Origin: Legionella qingyii
GTDB lineage: Bacteria; Pseudomonadota; Gammaproteobacteria; Legionellales; Legionellaceae
Assembly: GCF_003184185.1 (NCBI RefSeq)
Contig: NZ_QHJG01000046.1
Span: 1-12,963, forward strand
Direction: 5' to 3'
DNA length: 12,963 nucleotides
This document shows positions 1 through 7,505 of this stretch, piece after piece (position 1 is the first letter of the stretch; each line of letters opens with the position of its first letter). Both the position numbers and the translations under genes were made by a program. The notes beneath the pieces are model-generated. The model ran no database searches. It was not told the DNA's origin and was given only the letters and a program-made list of their open reading frames with translations.

Positions 1-59
1 TAAACATCTAGGAATTCTCATATCAATCTGTTCTATTCTTAAACTTTGATGAAATCGCC

Positions 60-78
60 CTGCCCCTGTTTAGGGCAG
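60..78. repeat. GC-rich hairpin in the left leader
   Basis: CTGCCC at 60-65 pairs perfectly with GGGCAG at 73-78 around a 7-base loop, in an otherwise AT-rich region. It may be the terminator of a gene lying left of the window. There is no strong T-run right after it, so the role is uncertain. Confidence 0.3.
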
Positions 79-218
79 CATGGTTATCGCTAGTTTTTAT
101 GTAGTAAATTCATTGGGTTAAAAAAGATATAATATAGTTTTTATTGACAGAGTAATCGATTCTTTGTACTCTTTTTAATCTCGTTTGACATTATTTAGTA
201 CCTTATTTGAGGATTATA

Positions 219-1013
219 ATGGGTGTTGCTCCTAAAGTAATATATGTAAAACACAATAGTGTTGAGCCTGAATTTTATACATTTGTTGATGCAGTGTATA
301 ACAATTTCTACGAAAAAGCAGAGGAGATGCTTAAAGTATACCCAGATTTCATTAACACAATTATCACCCCCACAAATCAATCTCCTTTATCCTCGGTTTT
401 ATCTAAGAAAACAATTGATTACACGATGCTAAACATTCTCGTAAAACATGGTGTTGAATTTACTTATCCTATTAATACAATGGGAGATTTTGCTTTAGAT
501 CTCGCCTGTAGAACGAGGGATTTGCAGTTGATTAGCTATTTAGTCGCTCATGATGTCTCAATTTCAGAAGCTGCTATTCACAAATTATTATTTAAAGCTA
601 AAGACATCAAAACTCTTAATACTAAAGATATTAAGATGCTTCTTAGCATAATTCATCAATTAGGAGGATTGGCTGAAGTTGGCGAAATGATAGATGACCA
701 AGGTCGTACTTTTAAAGCTAAAGCAGAGCGAATAAATCTAAGCAATGACTCATATGGAACGTTGCGTTACAATCTATGGAATTTACTGAATTTAGCTGAA
801 AATCAAGAGCCAGATAAGGCTGAACGAAATGATGCAAATAAAATATTAGATGAAGAACTAGCATTAATTACCCATCGCTATTATGAGAAAGAGAATACTG
901 ATTTTTCTTTAGGAAATTCAATAACCTCTTTATTTGGAGCAGGAGGTATGCCAATAGAATTTCCTGACGACTCTGTCTATGAATATCAACAGAAGCCTTT
1001 AAATCAAAAATAA
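219..1013 (+). CDS. Ankyrin-repeat protein, candidate secreted effector
   Basis: The product has 264 residues. The ATG at 219 is chosen over the in-frame TTG at 207 because GAGG at 209-212 lies six bases before it. Residues about 52-85 (NQSPLSSVL, then LNILVKHGVEF) and 88-115 (GDFALDLACRTRDLQLISYLVAHDVSI) read as two degenerate ankyrin repeats: a helix pair ending in a short hairpin. The second half is helical, charged and unrecognised, and there is no signal peptide or membrane segment. Ankyrin repeats bind proteins, and in Legionella and Coxiella such proteins are often Dot/Icm substrates acting in the host cell. The sequence does not show the partner. The C-terminus carries PIEFP (residues 245-249), close to the PIELP near the end of the broken ankyrin gene at 4745-5217, so the two may be distant paralogues. 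The gene stands alone. Confidence 0.75.
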   Translation: MGVAPKVIYVKHNSVEPEFYTFVDAVYNNFYEKAEEMLKVYPDFINTIITPTNQSPLSSVLSKKTIDYTMLNILVKHGVEFTYPINTMGDFALDLACRTRDLQLISYLVAHDVSISEAAIHKLLFKAKDIKTLNTKDIKMLLSIIHQLGGLAEVGEMIDDQGRTFKAKAERINLSNDSYGTLRYNLWNLLNLAENQEPDKAERNDANKILDEELALITHRYYEKENTDFSLGNSITSLFGAGGMPIEFPDDSVYEYQQKPLNQK

Positions 1014-1031
1014 GTATAATTTAATTATACT
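1013..1031. repeat. AT-rich palindrome at the end of the ankyrin gene
   Basis: AGTATAAT (1013-1020) and ATTATACT (1024-1031) form a perfect 8-bp inverted repeat around TTA, overlapping the last base of the stop codon. It could be a weak 3' hairpin of the transcript. No T-run follows. Confidence 0.45.
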
Positions 1032-1035
1032 TGGT

Positions 1036-1061
1036 GACAAAAACAAATATCTATTTTTGTC
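1036..1061. repeat. Second inverted repeat downstream of the ankyrin gene
   Basis: GACAAAAA (1036-1043) and TTTTTGTC (1054-1061) are perfect inverted copies with a 10-base gap. As RNA this gives a hairpin with a U-run inside its right arm, so it may help to end the ankyrin transcript. A regulatory dyad upstream of the 1128 gene is also possible. Confidence 0.4.
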
Positions 1062-1127
1062 CGCAAAATAAGCATTTTTATAATCTTATGATAAACTGCA
1101 CTTTCTTTTACTTTTATAGAAATCCTT

Positions 1128-1712
1128 ATGTTTGAAATATATAAAGATAATCACTTTATTATGTGCTATGAAAACCTAAACAATAGTTCTGGATTCACTC
1201 ATTCACTCTCTATAAAGAACTTAATAACAAACAAGACCACAGGAATGTGGGTAGATCCGACTCACACAAGTACGGATGCGAAACTTCTGGATAAAATTCT
1301 ACGATTACAACTATTGAAACAAACCCTTACTCAGGATGCATATGAACATGAAGTGGCTTGCTTTATAGAACGACTCATAGAAAATGGTGGTTATACTTGT
1401 CTTGAGATTTCAAGTTTAATGAAAGACGCATTAAGGCATCATAAAGACCCTCAGCATTTGTTTGAAACCATTAAAAACGTAGATGTTTCATACATTCGCA
1501 ATGAAGATATTGATAGGTTCCATAATATTCAAGAAATGAAAAATTCTGTTGCAGAATTTATAAAAACTCTTACCGAATTCATCGGTAATCTTTTGTCTGT
1601 ACCATCTGATACTTTAGTAACATCAATATTAGTAAAATTTAATATTTATCAAAATCCTATTGCTGATGATGAGCCAAATGGACCAATAAATATAAAATCT
1701 TCAATTATTTAA
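1128..1712 (+). CDS. Hypothetical protein, 194 residues
   Basis: I do not recognise a family. The ATG at 1128 is the first in frame; the upstream AGAAATCC is only a poor ribosome binding site. The N-terminal 45 residues (FEIYKDNHFIMCYEN, then SLSIKNLITNKTTGMWVDP) look like beta strands. From about residue 50 the protein is helical, with one longer hydrophobic helix near residues 140-170 (EFIKTLTEFIGNLLSV). That is too short and polar for a confident membrane segment. There is no signal peptide. The base composition matches its neighbours. It lies 114 bases after the ankyrin gene on the same strand, so co-transcription is possible if the intervening hairpins do not terminate. It converges on the 1826-2575 gene. 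Confidence 0.6.
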   Translation: MFEIYKDNHFIMCYENLNNSSGFTHSLSIKNLITNKTTGMWVDPTHTSTDAKLLDKILRLQLLKQTLTQDAYEHEVACFIERLIENGGYTCLEISSLMKDALRHHKDPQHLFETIKNVDVSYIRNEDIDRFHNIQEMKNSVAEFIKTLTEFIGNLLSVPSDTLVTSILVKFNIYQNPIADDEPNGPINIKSSII

Positions 1713-1730
1713 AATCTTCTTCTAGACGAG

Positions 1731-1755
1731 GAGGGCCGGGGTATTGCCCCCTCTT
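1731..1755. terminator. Probable bidirectional terminator between convergent genes
   Basis: GGGG at 1738-1741 pairs with CCCC at 1747-1750 around TATTG, and an outer GAG/CTC pairing (1731-1733 with 1751-1753) can extend it across a GGCC bulge. TTGTTTG follows on the + strand. This GC-rich block sits between the ends of two convergent genes in an AT-rich region, which fits a shared terminator. Confidence 0.45.
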
Positions 1756-1825
1756 GTTTGATAACCATAACGCACTAGCTTATCCTTGAATCGCTATTAG
1801 AATGCAAATGGCTGATGCCTAATTA

Positions 1826-2575
1826 CTACCTAAGAAGTGGTGTTATAGTTTCTTTTGAATCATTGCTCTCTATTTCAGGGCTTTCAGAATTCCCTATGTC
1901 TAGAGTAAAACTCTTAGAACATTTATTTGCTTGGGTTATGGTATCTGATAATGCTGTGAGTGGCGGAGCGTCCATATTCTCATGATCTTGTAGTGCGTGT
2001 TCATTTTTTCCGGCTTTATTTGCTGGTTCTACACGTGCATTTTCCCCTTTGCGTTGCCCAATATCATCTCCATATAGATCTTTTGATATTTGATTCAAGA
2101 ACTTTGCGAGCATACTATCTTGATAAGTTCTACTTCCGGGATATTTTTCTTCAACTGCCCCAATTCCACCAGCTCGAATCGTTGCCAACATATCTTTGCT
2201 AAAATCATTTTTATTTATATTTAGATGAGAAATGTCATGAAAAGTATCTGAAGCAGAGCCTCGCCCTATACTGTAAGCGAGCATCTTGCCAGATGGATCA
2301 TAAACTAGAACTGCAACAATTAGTTCAGGCTCTTCTTCTTCCTCTTCCTTTTTTTGAGGTTTATTTATAAACATTGTATCTTCAAGTGCTTCCTTTTCTG
2401 AATTCTCATCATTTTCCAAATTATTTATCAAATCTTTTTTAATTTCTTCTTCTCTTTCAATGATTAGAATTTCCGCTAATTGATCCTCTTTGTCTAAACT
2501 AACGATCATCTGAATATAAGCCGCTTCCTTGTTGTTTTTTTCTAAATTCTCTTGTTCTAAGTGTGGGTTGGACAT
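1826..2575 (-). CDS. Acidic hypothetical protein, candidate type IV effector
   Basis: The product has 249 residues and I do not recognise the family. Residues 5-70 are strongly charged and helical (for example IEREEEIKKDLINNLEN) and probably form a coiled coil. A run of six glutamates (E77-E82) follows. Residues 85-105 (LIVAVLVYDPSGKMLAYSIG) look like a small beta hairpin of a globular core that runs to about residue 170. The last 80 residues are polar and probably disordered. They end in SESPEIESNDSKETITPLLR, which is glutamate/serine-rich with leucines at positions -3 and -2. This resembles C-terminal Dot/Icm translocation signals, but composition alone is weak proof. The ATG at 2575 has a weak GAGAG some nine bases upstream. 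The gene converges on the 1128 gene. Confidence 0.65.
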   Translation of the reverse strand: MSNPHLEQENLEKNNKEAAYIQMIVSLDKEDQLAEILIIEREEEIKKDLINNLENDENSEKEALEDTMFINKPQKKEEEEEEPELIVAVLVYDPSGKMLAYSIGRGSASDTFHDISHLNINKNDFSKDMLATIRAGGIGAVEEKYPGSRTYQDSMLAKFLNQISKDLYGDDIGQRKGENARVEPANKAGKNEHALQDHENMDAPPLTALSDTITQANKCSKSFTLDIGNSESPEIESNDSKETITPLLR

Positions 2576-2876
2576 AACAATGGCTCTCGGTGAATAAAAA
2601 ACAAATATTATGTATTATAATAGGTCAAATTGAGTTTATTGTCTAAAACTAGAAAAGGGACCCTATGTTGTTAAGGCCTATCGCGCCAATAAAATTGAGA
2701 AAATAGGGCTCTTTAAAAGTAATGAGTTATAATCGTTTGGATTATTTATAGCGGTTTTAGCTGTATTGATTTATTTGATTACTCGTGATGAATGAGTCAC
2801 ATGTTATTTTTGTAGTTTTGTAGCCAGGGCTCCATGATACGGAGCCCACGAACTCAGGATTTAAACTCTCATGGGT
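2576..2876. other. Intergenic region with little content
   Basis: This 301-base AT-rich gap separates two minus-strand genes. It must hold the promoter of the 1826-2575 gene (TATAAT-like sequences lie near 2610-2625 on the minus strand, without a convincing -35 partner). It also holds one perfect hairpin at 2827-2847. I found no open frame of note and no recognisable gene remnant. Confidence 0.5.
2827..2847 (-). terminator. GC-rich hairpin after the short ankyrin gene
   Basis: GGGCTCC (2827-2833) and GGAGCCC (2841-2847) form a perfect 7-bp stem with a 7-base loop, about 30 bases past the stop of the 2877-3284 gene. There is no clear T-run on either strand, so termination is inferred from position and stability only. 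Confidence 0.4.
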
Positions 2877-3284
2877 TTATATTTTCATTGATGATCTTAG
2901 TGTGGAGGCGATTAAAGTTTCTAATACATTTTTTTTACCCATATCTGCAGCTAATGTTATAGCCGACATCATGTCACTATCAGCCAAACATGGATTAGCT
3001 CCATTACTTAGAAGAATTTCAATCAAATCCATGTCGTTATCAGGATAAAGTTTTACTACTTCGTTTAGAAATAGAGTATGTTTATTTGTTTTTTGGTATT
3101 GAAGAGGGGAGTTAATTAATTCTTCAAACTGATATTCAAAAATATCAATAAGCTCTTTAATTATTTTTTCGGCTGATTGCAACCGACCACATTTCATATA
3201 AGTAATTGCCTTGACTAGATCTTCAGGTATATCTTCTTTAAAAGAAGACGGATTTGTTCTGGATATTCTGATTTTACTGAACAT
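2877..3284 (-). CDS. Short ankyrin-repeat protein
   Basis: The product has 135 residues. The ATG at 3284 is preceded by GAGG with an 8-base gap. Residues about 86-128 (DLIEILLSNGANPCLADSDMMSAITLAADMGKK and on) carry the LLSNGANP turn and the A-T-L-A-A helix typical of ankyrin repeats. One and a half repeats are visible. The N-terminal 80 residues are helical and resemble a degenerate cap (SAEKIIKELIDIFEYQFEELI). No catalytic domain is present. It is short for this class and could be a reduced or C-terminally lost form of a longer ankyrin protein, or an intact small effector or adaptor. It is followed by a hairpin at 2827-2847 and stands alone, 195 bases from the acyltransferase gene upstream. 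Confidence 0.65.
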   Translation of the reverse strand: MFSKIRISRTNPSSFKEDIPEDLVKAITYMKCGRLQSAEKIIKELIDIFEYQFEELINSPLQYQKTNKHTLFLNEVVKLYPDNDMDLIEILLSNGANPCLADSDMMSAITLAADMGKKNVLETLIASTLRSSMKI

Positions 3285-3479
3285 TATTATAACCTCATAT
3301 TATTTTTGTTAATGATTATAAGAACATCCAAATTGTATCGATGGTTTTAATCTCAATGTCCGAGAATATAAACCCAATCATCTTCCTTTTGGGACATGGA
3401 TCTTAAAGTGCTAAAATCTAAACAGCAAGTACTTAATAAAAATATCTATGTGGTGAAATTTGAGCCGCCCAGCCGACAA

Positions 3480-4559
3480 CTATCTATCTACCTTCCTATA
3501 CAAATAAATCGCTTTTTCACCTGCTGAAATTAAGTAAAACTTAAGTTTATCTGCTATTTTTCGCTCCAAGTAAAGATGAATGAGAAGTGAAACAAATAAC
3601 ATTAAAATAGCGATCGAGATTAAAAGAAAAGGCCTTTGAGTTGACCCGGAAAAGAAATCATATATGTTTTTACCAGCCCGATTGTGCAGTAGATACAATG
3701 GATAGGTTATTCCTCCTAATGCCAACACAAATACAGTGTCCCTCATGATAAACTTACGAATAGAAATTAAATAGAACAGGAAGTAAAGACACCATACAAC
3801 TCCCACAGCAATAAATCTGTCTATCTCAGAAACACCATAATGCAATATAAATCCATCTATTGCCTCCATAGCTCTAAGTGAGGAAATTAAAAGAGTGATG
3901 GAGAGGATAATGATATGAAACACTTGATATCCGCCTCGTGTTGCGAGAAAAAAAACAATCCCGGCGATAAAATATGAAGAATATTCAGGTGAAATAAACC
4001 AACCTAAGAAGAATGGTTGTTTAAAAAGTAAGAAACTAATGGTTAATATGAGCCATATAGTTATCCAAACCCTATAATATTTTAAAAGGTTACACACCAG
4101 CAACACAAAAATAAAGAAATAGAATTTGATTTCTACTCCCAGAGTCCAATAGACCCCATCGATATCTTCAATGCCAAATCGTGTATTAAAAAGAGTAAGA
4201 TTGGCAAGCCAGTATTTAAAAGTAATTTGACTTGCAGTGCCCTCAAGAATAATTGCTATTAAAGCAGTTATCGATACGCAAACCCAATATGTTGGATATA
4301 TTCTAGTAATTCTAGAAATACTAAATTGAAAACTAGTGCGCCCAGAAGCAGAAGCAAAAATCACGAAACCACTTATGATGAAGAAAAGGTCAACGCCAAG
4401 GTACCCAAATTTAGTGAAATTATATAGACAAGTAGCCAAAGCAGAGTTTTCCGTAGAATTTTCTATATATTTTGCTTGGTAATGATAAATCATGACCGAA
4501 AGAGCTGCACAGAAGCGGATTAAATCAATTTCCCCAAATCGTTCTTTCTCGCCAACCAT
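3480..4559 (-). CDS. Membrane acyltransferase family 3 (OafA/YrhL-like)
   Basis: The product has 359 residues. The start at 4559 is preferred over the in-frame ATG at 4580 because GGAG at 4566-4569 lies six bases before it. This family moves acetyl or other acyl groups onto sugars such as O-antigen, peptidoglycan or secreted glycans, using a bundle of about ten inner-membrane helices. The N-terminus has the family signature IDLIRFCAALSVMIYHY, where the histidine in YHY is a likely catalytic residue. GYLGVDLFFIISGFVI, then RITRIYPTYW and YWTLGVEIKFYF follow, all in the usual order and spacing. Hydrophobic helices fill the rest up to residue about 330. The length is normal, with no frameshift. 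The substrate cannot be told from sequence: no polysaccharide genes are adjacent. A surface-glycan modification is the likeliest role. Confidence 0.88.
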   Translation of the reverse strand: MVGEKERFGEIDLIRFCAALSVMIYHYQAKYIENSTENSALATCLYNFTKFGYLGVDLFFIISGFVIFASASGRTSFQFSISRITRIYPTYWVCVSITALIAIILEGTASQITFKYWLANLTLFNTRFGIEDIDGVYWTLGVEIKFYFFIFVLLVCNLLKYYRVWITIWLILTISFLLFKQPFFLGWFISPEYSSYFIAGIVFFLATRGGYQVFHIIILSITLLISSLRAMEAIDGFILHYGVSEIDRFIAVGVVWCLYFLFYLISIRKFIMRDTVFVLALGGITYPLYLLHNRAGKNIYDFFSGSTQRPFLLISIAILMLFVSLLIHLYLERKIADKLKFYLISAGEKAIYLYRKVDR

Positions 4560-4599
4560 TTCATACTCCGATTTAACCATCCAATTTAAATGCTAAGCT

Positions 4600-4614
4600 G
4601 GCTTTGCTGCATAA
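4600..4614. repeat. Possible remnant of an IS5/IS903-type terminal repeat
   Basis: GGCTTTGCTGCATAA resembles the GGCTTTGTTGNATAAAT ends of the IS903 group of the IS5 family, as remembered. No transposase fragment and no opposite end are visible. It lies exactly in the gap between the acyltransferase gene and the 5'-truncated ankyrin gene, where a deletion scar would be expected. It may be chance. Confidence 0.2.
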
Positions 4615-4649
4615 CTATCGGTCCATTTATCTGTCACTAATTTTAGATG

Positions 4650-4672
4650 TATCGCTAGCTTTATTAGCGATA
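4650..4672 (+). repeat. Hairpin in the acyltransferase/ankyrin gap
   Basis: TATCGCTA (4650-4657) pairs with TAGCGATA (4665-4672) around a 7-base loop, and a T-rich stretch (TCATTTTATT) follows on the + strand. This is compatible with a terminator of a + strand gene that is no longer present. Confidence 0.35.
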
Positions 4673-4744
4673 TCATTTTATTGACTATACTACAACCTAT
4701 ATAGGTTTTCTGCTTTTTTCTTAATATCCTTTGAATGCATCAAA

Positions 4745-5217
4745 CCTCCAATTCGACAGGCTTCGGCTAAAGGTAATTTAGAAGAGACGATAAAATTAAT
4801 AGACATCGTTAAAAAAACAGGGGGCATTGATGCGGCAGGACTTAGCAGCAAACAAACAGCTTTACATCGTGCAGCTGAAAAGCAATATGATGTAATCAGT
4901 AATTTACTTTTACGAGCGGGTGCTAATCCAATATTACAAGATAAAGATGGAAAAACAGCGCTTAATCTTTACTTTGGCAAGATGCCTTATTAATTAGGCA
5001 AGGTAAAACTAGCCCGTATTTAAATCGACAGCCAGCAAATACAGAAGAAAACCTAATTAAACATGCTTGTATCGAACTCTCTAAGACGAATAAGTCAAAA
5101 GAATATTTTACACTTACACAAGATGGTAATCTTATTTTTGCGGACAACCCAATTGAATTGCCACATTTATCAATGCCATTCCAAGAAAATTTGTTTCAGC
5201 AATTTGGCAATTATTAG
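4745..5217 (+). pseudogene. Broken ankyrin-repeat gene
   Basis: Conceptual translation from 4745 gives a classical ankyrin pattern: KGNLEETIKLIDIVKKTGG, then KQTALHRAAEKQYDVISNLL, then LRAGANPILQDKDGKTALNL. The first frame ends at a TAA at 4988-4990. The protein clearly continues in another frame from 4981 (DALLIRQGKTSPYLN) to FQQFGNY and a stop at 5215-5217. The shift fits loss of one base near 4976-4981. There is no credible start: the first frame is open back to 4685 but has no ATG or ribosome binding site, so the 5' part is missing. The remaining two repeats are better preserved than those of the intact ankyrin genes in this window. The tail has PIELP, like the 219-1013 protein. It was probably an effector gene, now inactivated. 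Confidence 0.8.
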
Positions 5218-5401
5218 GCGGTTTTTTAGCCTTATATATTCTCCTTTTTTGAGTGGGTAAGACGCAAACAAAAAAACAGCTGAAATTGCTGGGGCTGGTT
5301 CAAAATAGAGGCGCAGTAGATGGGAGGGGACATTTAAAGGCCATAGTTAATACACAGGCGTTGTTATTTTTACATCACAGCGCAAGTCAAATCCGCATAT
5401 C

Positions 5402-5433
5402 TTAAGTCTGATTATTTTGATAATCAGACCTAA
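5402..5433. repeat. 32-bp palindrome at the element's left end, possible recombinase core site
   Basis: The arms at 5402-5415 and 5420-5433 are inverted copies with one mismatch; the inner ten pairs (GTCTGATTAT/ATAATCAGAC, 5406-5415 with 5420-5429) are perfect, around TTTG. Two inverted arms around a short spacer is the usual build of a tyrosine recombinase crossover site. The outer arm recurs as an exact complement at 9342-9355. Confidence 0.6.
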
Positions 5434-5442
5434 TTAGATTTC

Positions 5443-5455
5443 CGTTCACAACGTT
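5443..5455. repeat. Inner dyad motif, left copy
   Basis: CGTTCACAACGTT lies nine bases inside the palindrome. Its exact reverse complement is at 9303-9315, next to the right outer arm. The core CGTT-CAC-AACG is itself a dyad, suggesting a protein-binding site. It overlaps the -35 box proposed for tnpA. Confidence 0.55.
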
Positions 5456-5473
5456 AGATATATGCAATATATT
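5445..5473 (+). promoter_or_regulatory. Likely promoter of the tnpABC operon
   Basis: TTCACA (5445-5450) and TATATT (5468-5473) are spaced by 17 bases, close to the sigma-70 consensus. They lie 26 bases before the tnpA ATG, which has GGAG at 5488-5491. The -35 box lies inside the dyad motif at 5443-5455, so a protein bound there would block transcription. Confidence 0.5.
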
Positions 5474-5499
5474 TAGCCATTATCGTTGGAGCGTAAATA

Positions 5500-6122
5500 A
5501 TGAAAGTACAGAAAATCAAATTAAGTCCTTGTGATTTCAGTTGGCTGGTTCTTGATGACAATCATTTGCCGATTAAACCAATTACAGATTTCATTCGATA
5601 TCTTAATAATGTTGATAAGTCACCGTGTACCGTCCGAAGCTATGCTAACCATCTGAAGCTGTTTTGGGAGTTCTTGTCAGAAAAGCAAATACAATGGTCT
5701 AGAATAAACTTGGCAAACTTAGCCAGTTTTGTTGGCTGGCTAAGGAATATCAATAGCACCAACCAGGTAATTGACCTTCACGTCAAATATCGCATTGATA
5801 ATCTCAACGAAGTAAGAAACAAAACAGGCTTAATGAATATGTATTCATTAACTTTAATTCCTATGAGCCGCTCCGTTATTCAGCAGTCAAAAAACTATTT
5901 AGTATTCTCAGTGAAAAATGTAGCTTTTATATTCGTCCACACATGCTTCGTCATACGCATGCTTCATCGTTGATTAATGCTGGCTGGGATATGGCGTTGG
6001 TACAACAACGATTAGGTCATGCAAGCATACAAACAACAATAAACACTTATACGCATATTGATAATAAGGCTATGAAACAAGCCTTTAAGCACTATATCTC
6101 CACTCAGGAGAATGGCCAATGA
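5500..6122 (+). pseudogene. tnpA: tnpA tyrosine recombinase of a Tn554-like element, internally deleted
   Basis: The start is normal (GGAG then ATG at 5500). The N-terminal DNA-binding domain is intact for about 94 residues (KSPCTVRSYANHLKLFWEFL is the core-binding helix region) up to VIDLH at 5781. The next part jumps to YRIDNLNEVRNK, which in relatives lies well past the catalytic arginine. About 150 residues are therefore missing, including the arginine-I region. A second lesion changes frame near 5815-5825. The C-terminal part then reads in the new frame: NEYVFINFNSYEPLRYSAVKKLF, and the catalytic box RPHMLRHTHASSLINAGW, then RLGH and NTYTHI. It ends at a TGA (6120-6122) that overlaps the ATG of tnpB by ATGA. 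That overlap shows tnpA and tnpB were translationally coupled. The encoded enzyme cannot be active. Confidence 0.88.
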
Positions 6123-7501
6123 AAGCAATAGCATATAATCCATGTAACCAATCAGAATATGACGCCCTACTTGATAAAGATGTTTGGCTGGCTAGTGATG
6201 TAGGATTAAGCCCTGCTGCATGCCAAGGAGCATATTATTTACCATTTTCAAATGTTACTACTACGTGGTTAAAAAAAGCAGCCATGAAATTCGTACGTTT
6301 ACAGGCAGCAACGAGAAGCTTTTCAACTTGTAGAGGATATATAAGAAGTTTTAATCATCTGGATTCTTACCTCCAAACACTGGAAATTAGCTTAGCCCCT
6401 AATAATATCAACCGAGCACTTATAGTTGATTTTATTCGGTTTCTATCATTAAAAGGTTTAAGCCCCATGACCAGAGGCATAACATTAATAAACATCAGGC
6501 TATTTTATCAGGTTGCCTTACAAGAGGAATGGCTAAACTGGCCAGCAAAGCCTATCATATTTGATTCAGATCTTCCTCGACGCACGATAATTGTCCCACG
6601 GTACATCAGCAATGAGGTGCTGGTTCAGTTAAAAATGCATCTTAATGGATTAACTGATTGGATGCAGCGCTTTGTTATCATTTTGATGGAAACTGGCAGG
6701 CGAATTAGTGAAGTTTGCCATCTCAATTTTAACTGTCTGGAAAAAGATAATGATGGTGATTGGTTTCTTAGAGTAAATGAAAATAAACTTAAAAGGGTTC
6801 GCTTAATTCCTATCTCTAAAGCTTGCGTTGATGCTGTTATGGCCCAGCAAGAATACTTGAGACAAACAGCCTCCAGATTGCAGTTTCTTTTCCCAGGATG
6901 CGTCGTATCAAAATCCCCTACTGTCTCAGCGCCCCATATTAACAGAGTTTTAAACAAGCTTGCCGTTGAAAAGAATATTATTGATACCAACGGGGTGGTA
7001 TGGAAGTTCTCTTCACATCAATTTAGGCACACGATAGGTACCCAGATGATAAATTCTGGTGTGCCACAGGTAATGGTTCAACATTATCTTGGCCATGAGT
7101 CACCTGAGATGACTGCACGCTATGCCCATATTCATAATGAAACTATGAAGGCTGCTTTTACTGATTATCAGGAGAAGCTTATAGATATCCAAGGCAAGGT
7201 TAAATCCTCCGACGATCAGATTAATGCGCGTTGGCTTAAGAAAAATATTATGACCCAAGCCCTGCCCAATGGCTTATGCGCCCTTCCTCTCACCCAACAA
7301 AAATGCCCCCATGCTAATGCCTGTTTAACCTGCGCACACTTTAGAACATCAAAGCAGTATCTTAAACAGCATAAATCCCAGCTGGACGAAACTGCTAAAG
7401 TCATTGAAAATGCAAAACAAAATGGCTGGCAACGAATTGTTGAGATGAATACTGAAGTAGCCAGCAACTTAAAGTTAATTATTAGTACATTGGAAAATTA
7501 A
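6119..7501 (+). CDS. tnpB: TnpB tyrosine recombinase of a Tn554-like element
   Basis: The product has 460 residues. AGGAG at 6106-6110 lies eight bases before the ATG, which overlaps the end of tnpA. It is a phage-integrase-fold recombinase that cuts and rejoins DNA through a tyrosine linkage. Residues 50-145 form the SAM-like core-binding domain. The catalytic set is complete: R195 (in ETGRRISEV), K225 as the likely beta-hairpin lysine, H300-x-x-R303-H304, H326 in YLGHESPEMT, and Y335 in ARYAHI. Past the catalytic domain lies a C-terminal extension with C387, C396, C402 and C405 (KCPHANACLTCAHF), a probable zinc-binding knuckle as found in Tn554 TnpB relatives. It normally works with TnpA and TnpC. 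Here it is intact while its TnpA partner is broken. Confidence 0.93.
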   Translation: MKAIAYNPCNQSEYDALLDKDVWLASDVGLSPAACQGAYYLPFSNVTTTWLKKAAMKFVRLQAATRSFSTCRGYIRSFNHLDSYLQTLEISLAPNNINRALIVDFIRFLSLKGLSPMTRGITLINIRLFYQVALQEEWLNWPAKPIIFDSDLPRRTIIVPRYISNEVLVQLKMHLNGLTDWMQRFVIILMETGRRISEVCHLNFNCLEKDNDGDWFLRVNENKLKRVRLIPISKACVDAVMAQQEYLRQTASRLQFLFPGCVVSKSPTVSAPHINRVLNKLAVEKNIIDTNGVVWKFSSHQFRHTIGTQMINSGVPQVMVQHYLGHESPEMTARYAHIHNETMKAAFTDYQEKLIDIQGKVKSSDDQINARWLKKNIMTQALPNGLCALPLTQQKCPHANACLTCAHFRTSKQYLKQHKSQLDETAKVIENAKQNGWQRIVEMNTEVASNLKLIISTLEN

Positions 7502-7505
7502 AGCG

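Noticed and set aside
144..172. TTGACA at 144-149 as a promoter of the first ankyrin gene.
   Set aside because: The -35 is perfect but no acceptable -10 lies 16-18 bases downstream, and a TATAAT at 128-133 lies before it, not after. Not supported.
1057..5145. TTGTCCGCAAAATAAG at 1057-1072 is almost the complement of 5129-5145 inside the broken ankyrin gene.
   Set aside because: There is one indel and no extension on either side; the second copy is ordinary coding sequence. Probably coincidence in AT-rich DNA.
5253..5405. A GTG-initiated open frame of 50 codons before the transposon end.
   Set aside because: No ribosome binding site, no recognisable family, and it runs into the repeat at the element boundary. 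It is probably chance or unrecognisable debris.
7216..7467. Minus-strand frames inside tnpB.
   Set aside because: They mirror conserved tnpB coding sequence, including its cysteine cluster, and have no start signals.
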